From contig OY727095.1 of the NCBI GenBank assembly GCA_963402885.1, positions 31,563,001 to 31,627,000 on the forward strand: a stretch of DNA of 64,000 nucleotides. Reading direction: 5' to 3'. A program made the position numbers and the translations under genes. This stretch comes from Antedon bifida. Taxonomy: Eukaryota; Echinodermata; Crinoidea; Comatulida; Antedonidae. The notes below the pieces were generated by a model that ran no database searches, had not been told where the DNA came from, and worked only from the letters and a program-made list of their open reading frames with translations. Shown piece after piece: positions 62,601-64,000 of the stretch. How positions within the stretch are numbered: position 1 is the stretch's first letter; every line of letters starts with the position of its first letter.

Positions 62601-62674
62601 TTCAGGACACGTGTGCACAAGAAGTAGGAAGCCAAATTTAGCAGGAATCAACCCTGAATGAGAATCTTGTAAAA
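20613..62674 (-). CDS. GT14-family xylosyltransferase-like protein, 5' end outside window
   Basis: Eighteen minus-strand exons: 62595-62674, 54892-54972, 47910-48029, 45290-45404, 43266-43434, 40056-40187, 34464-34566, 33156-33270, 32567-32742, 27292-27336, 25813-25895, 25236-25265, 24462-24598, 23927-24102, 23133-23304, 21977-22487, 21305-21376, 20613-20736 (TAG). They make 812 residues in one frame. The order matches peptide O-xylosyltransferases, the Golgi enzymes that start glycosaminoglycan chains on proteoglycan serines: LLLVHTCPECILQLLRLIY, FVYVIHVDQRRDE, FVINLSGADLPIRD, a Cys-containing segment with AHVYNI, SQWAVFSRDYLEM, IIPDESYF, DIDFCGQGPGTFEE, NNLFFARKF, then the family-specific C-terminal domain with ALEAGLWTVALFQ. 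The N-terminal membrane anchor and stem would lie beyond 64000. Oddities: no DWD motif where XYLT1/2 have it, a 170-residue charged exon (21977-22487), and two C-terminal hydrophobic helices. It may be a divergent paralogue rather than XYLT1/2 itself. Confidence 0.82.
20975..21122. mobile_element. MITE family F, full copy
   Basis: AAGCTTGGTTCCCACT at the left matches the complement of AGTGGGAATTAGGCTT at the right. Inside, GCAATGCAATAACGTAAGCG pairs with CGCTTACATCCTTGCGTTGC, and two copies of TTGACCAAT/ATTGGTCAA face each other. Confidence 0.75.
21670..21824 (+). mobile_element. MITE family A, copy 5
   Basis: Good left end and core with two ATATGG units. The right end breaks off at TTTGATATTG. 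It sits in the intron between the two membrane-tail exons and the charged exon. Confidence 0.75.
21838..21915 (-). mobile_element. Degenerate tRNA-like SINE piece
   Basis: Minus strand AGTGGAATTATAGCTTGACA, then GTGTTCAAATCTTCCACT, keep the spacing of A and B boxes. It directly follows MITE A copy 5. Confidence 0.4.
23683..23832 (-). mobile_element. MITE family A, copy 6
   Basis: Complete ends (the left one has a CTCT expansion) with two ACCATATTTGGGCA-type units. It lies in a xylosyltransferase-like gene intron. Confidence 0.8.
24207..24364 (+). mobile_element. MITE family A, copy 7
   Basis: Near-complete copy with two ATATGGTAGTGATATG units, about 100 bases from exon 23927-24102. Confidence 0.85.
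25513..25752 (+). mobile_element. tRNA-derived SINE (family S1)
   Basis: GGAGCTGTAGCTTGGTGGTT (box A), GGTCCCGGGTTCAATCC (box B), a body with GACTCTTTCAACTCCACTCC, and an A-rich tail. It lies in a xylosyltransferase-like gene intron. Confidence 0.75.
25986..26275. mobile_element. MITE family B, longer copy
   Basis: The left end AAGGCCAATTTACACAGACA is mirrored at the right by TGTCTGTGTAATTATAC. The interior has GCGGTAACGG near the left and CCATTACCGC near the right, also inverted. It is intronic. Confidence 0.65.
26530..26670 (-). mobile_element. MITE family A, copy 8
   Basis: Complete ends, one ATATTT unit and an ACAATGACGTCAT core in which TGATGTCA has become the palindrome TGACGTCA. It is intronic. 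Confidence 0.85.
29346..29395 (+). other. Hammerhead-ribozyme-like motif
   Basis: CTGATGA (29353-29359), a GGGC/GCCC stem, GAAA (29376-29379) and a possible three-base stem AGC/GCT resemble the hammerhead core. One extra A follows CTGATGA, and stem I pairs poorly. It directly precedes repeat P. Confidence 0.3.
29400..29795 (+). repeat. Dispersed repeat P, tandem copy (about five units)
   Basis: Five units of roughly 60-65 bases, each with TGTATCTCCATTGAGATCCA and CCACTGATACCCACAGCATT and joined by TTTGTCAGTGCTTATTTTAT. The last unit ends with the family tail TAATTTGCCTTTGGATTTAT. Confidence 0.8.
29802..30165 (+). repeat. Direct duplication, about 183 bp
   Basis: Two adjacent copies share GTATACAACATACATATGTT, AATTGCAAACTG, AAAAATGAAGAAT and CATTCGAAAATTGGAAATG blocks. 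Confidence 0.8.
30205..30530 (+). repeat. 23/24-bp minisatellite with two unit types
   Basis: A central run of AAAATCCCTCATAGGGAAAA-type units is flanked on both sides by AAAATCTCACACAGTAGAAA-type units, about 14 in all. Confidence 0.9.
31050..31320 (+). repeat. Diverged direct duplication, about 138 bp
   Basis: CATGCACAC(A/T)ATGAATTGAC and AAGTTTTCCATAACTT each occur twice in the same order. Confidence 0.65.
33532..33682 (+). mobile_element. MITE family A, copy 9
   Basis: Three ATATGGTAGTGATATG-type units. The left terminal repeat has a deletion (GTTTACACATCAA). It is intronic. Confidence 0.8.
34325..34445 (+). repeat. Dispersed repeat P, copy 4
   Basis: TTCTGGCTGTTTTACTTTAT, a GTATCTCCATTGAGATCCAG block and CCACTGATGCCCACAGCATA. 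It ends about 20 bases from exon 34464-34566. Confidence 0.65.
34730..34805. mobile_element. Family E fragment
   Basis: Two GGGTGGGATT-type blocks flank AAAGTCTGAATTTACCAAA. The same AAAGTCTGAATTTA block precedes the fragment at 13040. Confidence 0.45.
34838..35085 (+). mobile_element. tRNA-derived SINE (family S1b)
   Basis: GGAGTTGTGGTTTGATGGTT (box A), GGTCCTGGGTTCAAGTTC (box B), a body shared with the minus copy at 9928-10140, and an A-rich end after TATTAATAAATATAT. Confidence 0.7.
35828..36113 (+). repeat. Polypurine tract, about 285 bp
   Basis: Almost pure A/G on the plus strand, built from GGAGAGAAGGTGGGGA units with few interruptions. The proline/serine-rich open frames on the other strand are composition artefacts. 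Confidence 0.9.
37362..37401. other. Perfect 16-bp hairpin
   Basis: CAGTCAAACATTTCTT, an eight-base loop, then its exact complement. It is intronic in the xylosyltransferase-like gene. Confidence 0.7.
37828..38060 (+). repeat. Repeat family L junction fragment
   Basis: Contains the end block (AAAAAGTTATGAAATATTAT and GTTTACACATTTTAGAA), the purine-rich spacer, then the start block (AACTTGTCACTTTGATGAGT and TTTATCCGC). This is the same end-to-start order as the tandem junction near 50660. Confidence 0.65.
38542..38648. mobile_element. MITE family F, left end eroded
   Basis: GAGTTGACCAATGAAAAACA, ATCATTGGTCTACTAGC, TTGCGTTGCGTTCC and AAGTGGGAACCAA match the family F right half. Confidence 0.65.
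40256..40403. mobile_element. Short inverted-repeat element (family D)
   Basis: TATAGAGTTCTGCGGT at the left and ACCTCAGAACTCTATA at the right form terminal inverted repeats. Further inside, CACAACGG pairs with CGTTGTGCC. It contains TGACGTCA at 40274-40281 and lies about 70 bases upstream of exon 40056-40187 in transcription order. Confidence 0.7.
41090..41835 (+). repeat. Tandem array of about four 175-210 bp units
   Basis: GGTATTGAGAGGTAGACAGG occurs at 41194, 41401 and 41593, and in mutated form at 41767. Each is preceded by AAAGTCATGCC and followed by TTCAATTGATTTCTTTTAGG (last copy diverged). Confidence 0.85.
43113..43175 (-). mobile_element. Truncated S1 SINE
   Basis: Minus strand TTGCCTTCCAATCTCAATAC followed by CAGGGTTGTAACTCATGACT matches the middle of the copy at 25513-25752. 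Confidence 0.6.
43585..43770 (+). repeat. 18-bp AACACAGGTAATAAAATG minisatellite
   Basis: About 10 units, some shortened, upstream (in gene orientation) of exon 43266-43434. Confidence 0.85.
43834..43991 (-). mobile_element. MITE family A, copy 10
   Basis: The left end has GTTTACATATA in place of GTCTACACTATC. The core holds a small direct duplication of ATGTCATATCATACCATATT. The right end is complete. Confidence 0.8.
44079..44254 (-). mobile_element. MITE family A, copy 11
   Basis: Same orientation as copy 10 and only 87 bases from it. The left end is diverged (AGCTCTATGTTTAATTCAAA), with a 20-base insertion before TTTATGTGACAAA. Confidence 0.7.
44951..45194 (+). mobile_element. MITE family A, copy 12, internally expanded
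   Basis: Intact ends. The core holds an amplified alternation of GAAATATGGTAGTGATGT and GCCTAACTATGGTAGTGATG, making this the longest copy (244 bases). Confidence 0.85.
48879..49039 (-). mobile_element. MITE family A, copy 13
   Basis: Good copy with two ACCATATTTGGG units, about 90 bases before repeat family L begins. Confidence 0.85.
49129..50659 (+). repeat. Repeat family L, first tandem unit
   Basis: Begins with a stem-loop (AACTCGTCA, CTT, TGACGAGTT) followed by GTTATCCGC, and ends in a purine-rich stretch before the next unit. It holds four perfect TGACGTCA sites (49568, 49745, 49922, 50515) and CpG-rich blocks such as AAATGCGCGTGCGCGCGTAA. No ORF longer than about 60 codons was found. 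The 3' 270 bases recur almost unchanged 1165 bases downstream. Confidence 0.8.
50660..51950 (+). repeat. Repeat family L, second tandem unit
   Basis: Starts with GAACTCGTCA-CTT-TGACGAGTTC at 50661-50683 and GGTTATCCGCGC. It is about 370 bases shorter than the first unit through an internal deletion. TGACGTCA occurs at 50907, 51086 and 51288. It ends in two TTATCCGC palindromes at 51856-51948. Confidence 0.8.
51856..51948. repeat. Twin TTATCCGC palindromes
   Basis: GGTTATCCGCAACT, A, then its exact complement (51856-51884); and a perfect 32-bp palindrome, AGTTATCCGCTTGGTA plus its complement (51917-51948). Confidence 0.85.
52781..53050. mobile_element. Inverted-repeat element (family E)
   Basis: TACCGTATATCCTCGGGTG at the left is mirrored by GAGGATATACGGTA at the right. 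The interior has repeated CCCACCCC and GGGTATA blocks. Related fragments occur at 13040-13095 and 34730-34805. Confidence 0.7.
54999..56578 (-). repeat. Repeat family L, inverted unit
   Basis: Opposite orientation to the 49-52 kb units. The stem-loop AATTCGTCA-AAG-TGACGAATT is at 56545-56565, and blocks around 55735-55870 match the complement of 49840-49960. TGACGTCA occurs at 55782 and 55957. ATGATCACCTA appears at both outer edges, itself as a hairpin at 54999-55030. Confidence 0.75.
57974..58215 (+). mobile_element. tRNA-derived SINE (family S2)
   Basis: GGTAGACGAGTGGTTAGGAC is a clear box A. GAGACCTGGCTTCCATTCCC is a degenerate box B. The tRNA-unrelated body contains GAGTACCTGGTTGAAAATAC and CATAATGCCGAGGCTTGG. 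Confidence 0.65.
58649..58810 (-). mobile_element. MITE family A, copy 14
   Basis: Complete ends and two ACCATATTT units, in the 7.6 kb intron between the first two visible xylosyltransferase-like exons. Confidence 0.85.
60411..60528. mobile_element. MITE family F copy
   Basis: TTGGTCCCACTTGCAACGTA at the left and GAGGTGGGAACCACG at the right, with TGATTGGTCAAATTAC inside. Confidence 0.65.
60714..60870 (+). mobile_element. MITE family A, copy 15
   Basis: The left end lacks CTCTGT; the right end reads TTTGATATTCCAGACAGTGC. The core is typical. Confidence 0.75.
62455..62575 (+). mobile_element. MITE family A, copy 16 (short)
   Basis: The left arm is deleted after AGCTCTATCTACACTATC. The right arm is intact and ends 20 bases from exon 62595-62674. 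Confidence 0.8.
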
Positions 62675-63768
62675 CTGAAAGATACAAACGTTGTAAGTTC
62701 AAATATTTTCATATAAAAACACACAAACAACTTTAAAGATGTCTATGAATTCTGTTTTGTTGAAGGGTAAATTCAAATCAATTTCTTTATTCGTCTCATC
62801 AAAACAATCACATAACAAAAAGGAGTAAAACAAGTTTAAAGAAGATGAAAAGAACCTCCAAGAAACCCCAACTAGTTACATAGGATAATAAATAAATTTT
62901 AAAAAGCAGGAATAGACCATCATTTTAAAATGTTAATACAAAGTAAGCCAACCTACATACATACTACACAGAAAAGCAATTACACAAACACCTTAATTAT
63001 ATCTGCTGTTTCCTAAAGCCTAACATCTATCAAATTCAGTTTCACATGTCGTGAAAATAAATGTCGAAAATATATCAAGGTTAGAAGTATACGTAACAAG
63101 CTTTTTAAAAAATTATTTCGTGGAAATTATTCTTTATAGTGTTTTTGTATCTATTCGATAAAACAAATGAAAAAGGTAAATATCAAAGTTAGAAGCATAC
63201 ATGTTATTAAATAATTATAAATTTTTATATCTGTTTTTATTGTATCTATAAAAAAAACACACAAAAATTGAAATTTAAACTCATTCATAAATGTTTCGAG
63301 TTATAACCCAATTTAAAATTCAACGTTTCAAATAAAGTATAATTAAATTTCAATTGCACAAAAATGAATCTTACATGTCTATCTAAATGAAATACAGTAC
63401 TAGAAAAATAACAAGATAAAATAACAATCAGATGAACGTCGCCAGACGCAACAGACATTCTGTTTTTTTAACTGTATTATTTTGCTGATTTATAGCGCAC
63501 ATACATCACGCATACTTCTAAACGTCTAAAAAACGATTTGGATAATAAAATGACATTTTTAAAGAAGGGTTAAAACAGCAACGCGACTAGATATAAATGA
63601 CAAAATATCATTCTCGTCTCGGCAATTACAATCAATCAATTAAAATCAGGAAATGATAACAATAACATGAATGAAGCTAATCAATATGTATCCAGAGGCA
63701 ATTCTTCTAATTGTAAGCTTTACATGACAAAGTTTTGATATGTTGCAAAATTGAATGGTTATTTTCAT

Positions 63769-63812
63769 GCTTAGTTCCCACTTGAGACGCAAAGCAAGGA
63801 CGTAAACTGAAC
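63769..63812. mobile_element. MITE family F, left-end fragment
   Basis: GCTTAGTTCCCACTTGAGAC followed by GCAAAGCAAGGACGTAA. No right end was found nearby. Confidence 0.55.
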
Positions 63813-63894
63813 CTACTGTAACCCTGTAAATAATCTGTTCTACTCAACAAAAATGGTGCAGACAATTTTCTTGAATTATTTCATTTTTCCCCTT

Positions 63895-64000
63895 AAGCTT
63901 GGTTCAGACTAGAGACGCAACGCAAGGACGTAAGTGATGAAACGCAAGTGATTTGACCAATTACAGGTGATGGATTATTCTAATTGTCGCTCGTCATTAC
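63895..64000. mobile_element. MITE family F, cut by the window end
   Basis: AAGCTTGGTTCAGACTAGAG, then ACGCAACGCAAGGACGTAAG and GATTTGACCAATTACAGG. The right arm lies outside the window. Confidence 0.65.

Larger units (their letters stand above)
62675..64000. other. Intron of the xylosyltransferase-like gene continuing past the window
   Basis: No exon-like reading frame with splice sites was recognised. It holds two family F fragments near the end. The upstream exons (membrane anchor, stem, start of catalytic domain) must lie beyond 64000. Confidence 0.5.

Overview
This is AT-rich, intron-dense animal nuclear DNA. Every confident gene is a mosaic of short exons with GT-AG junctions in consistent reading phase. 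The genes are orthologues of conserved metazoan proteins, and the introns and spacers are packed with MITEs, tRNA-derived SINEs and minisatellites. The gene set and repeat style suggest a marine invertebrate, possibly a deuterostome such as an echinoderm, but the sequence alone does not settle this.

Layout. Four protein genes can be assembled exon by exon. (1) 1-4735, plus: the 3' part of a WDR6-type WD40 gene, cut by the window's left edge. (2) 6210-10377, plus: a complete 501-residue endonuclease/exonuclease/phosphatase (EEP) domain protein with an unfamiliar N-terminal half. (3) 12346-16000, minus: a complete RPP30 gene (RNase P/MRP subunit p30, 285 residues, 9 exons). (4) 20613-62674, minus: 18 exons of a very long GT14 xylosyltransferase-like gene whose N-terminal exons lie beyond the right edge. 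The EEP gene and RPP30 converge, and RPP30 and the xylosyltransferase gene lie head to tail. WDR6 and RPP30 both act in tRNA maturation. No functional link between the other neighbours is evident.

The rest is non-coding. The commonest element is a 120-245 bp palindromic MITE ('family A'), with 16 copies plus a relic at a splice acceptor. At least five other inverted-repeat element families, several tRNA-like SINEs, about ten tandem arrays and a CpG-containing repeat of roughly 1.2-1.6 kb ('family L') also occur. Family L is present twice in tandem at 49.1-51.9 kb, once inverted at 55.0-56.6 kb, and as a junction fragment at 37.8 kb.

The most unusual signals are: a C-terminal two-helix membrane hairpin on the xylosyltransferase-like protein, together with apparent loss of the family's DWD motif; repeat family L with nine perfect TGACGTCA palindromes and a pair of perfect TTATCCGC palindromes; and a hammerhead-like motif beside a dispersed repeat at 29.35 kb.
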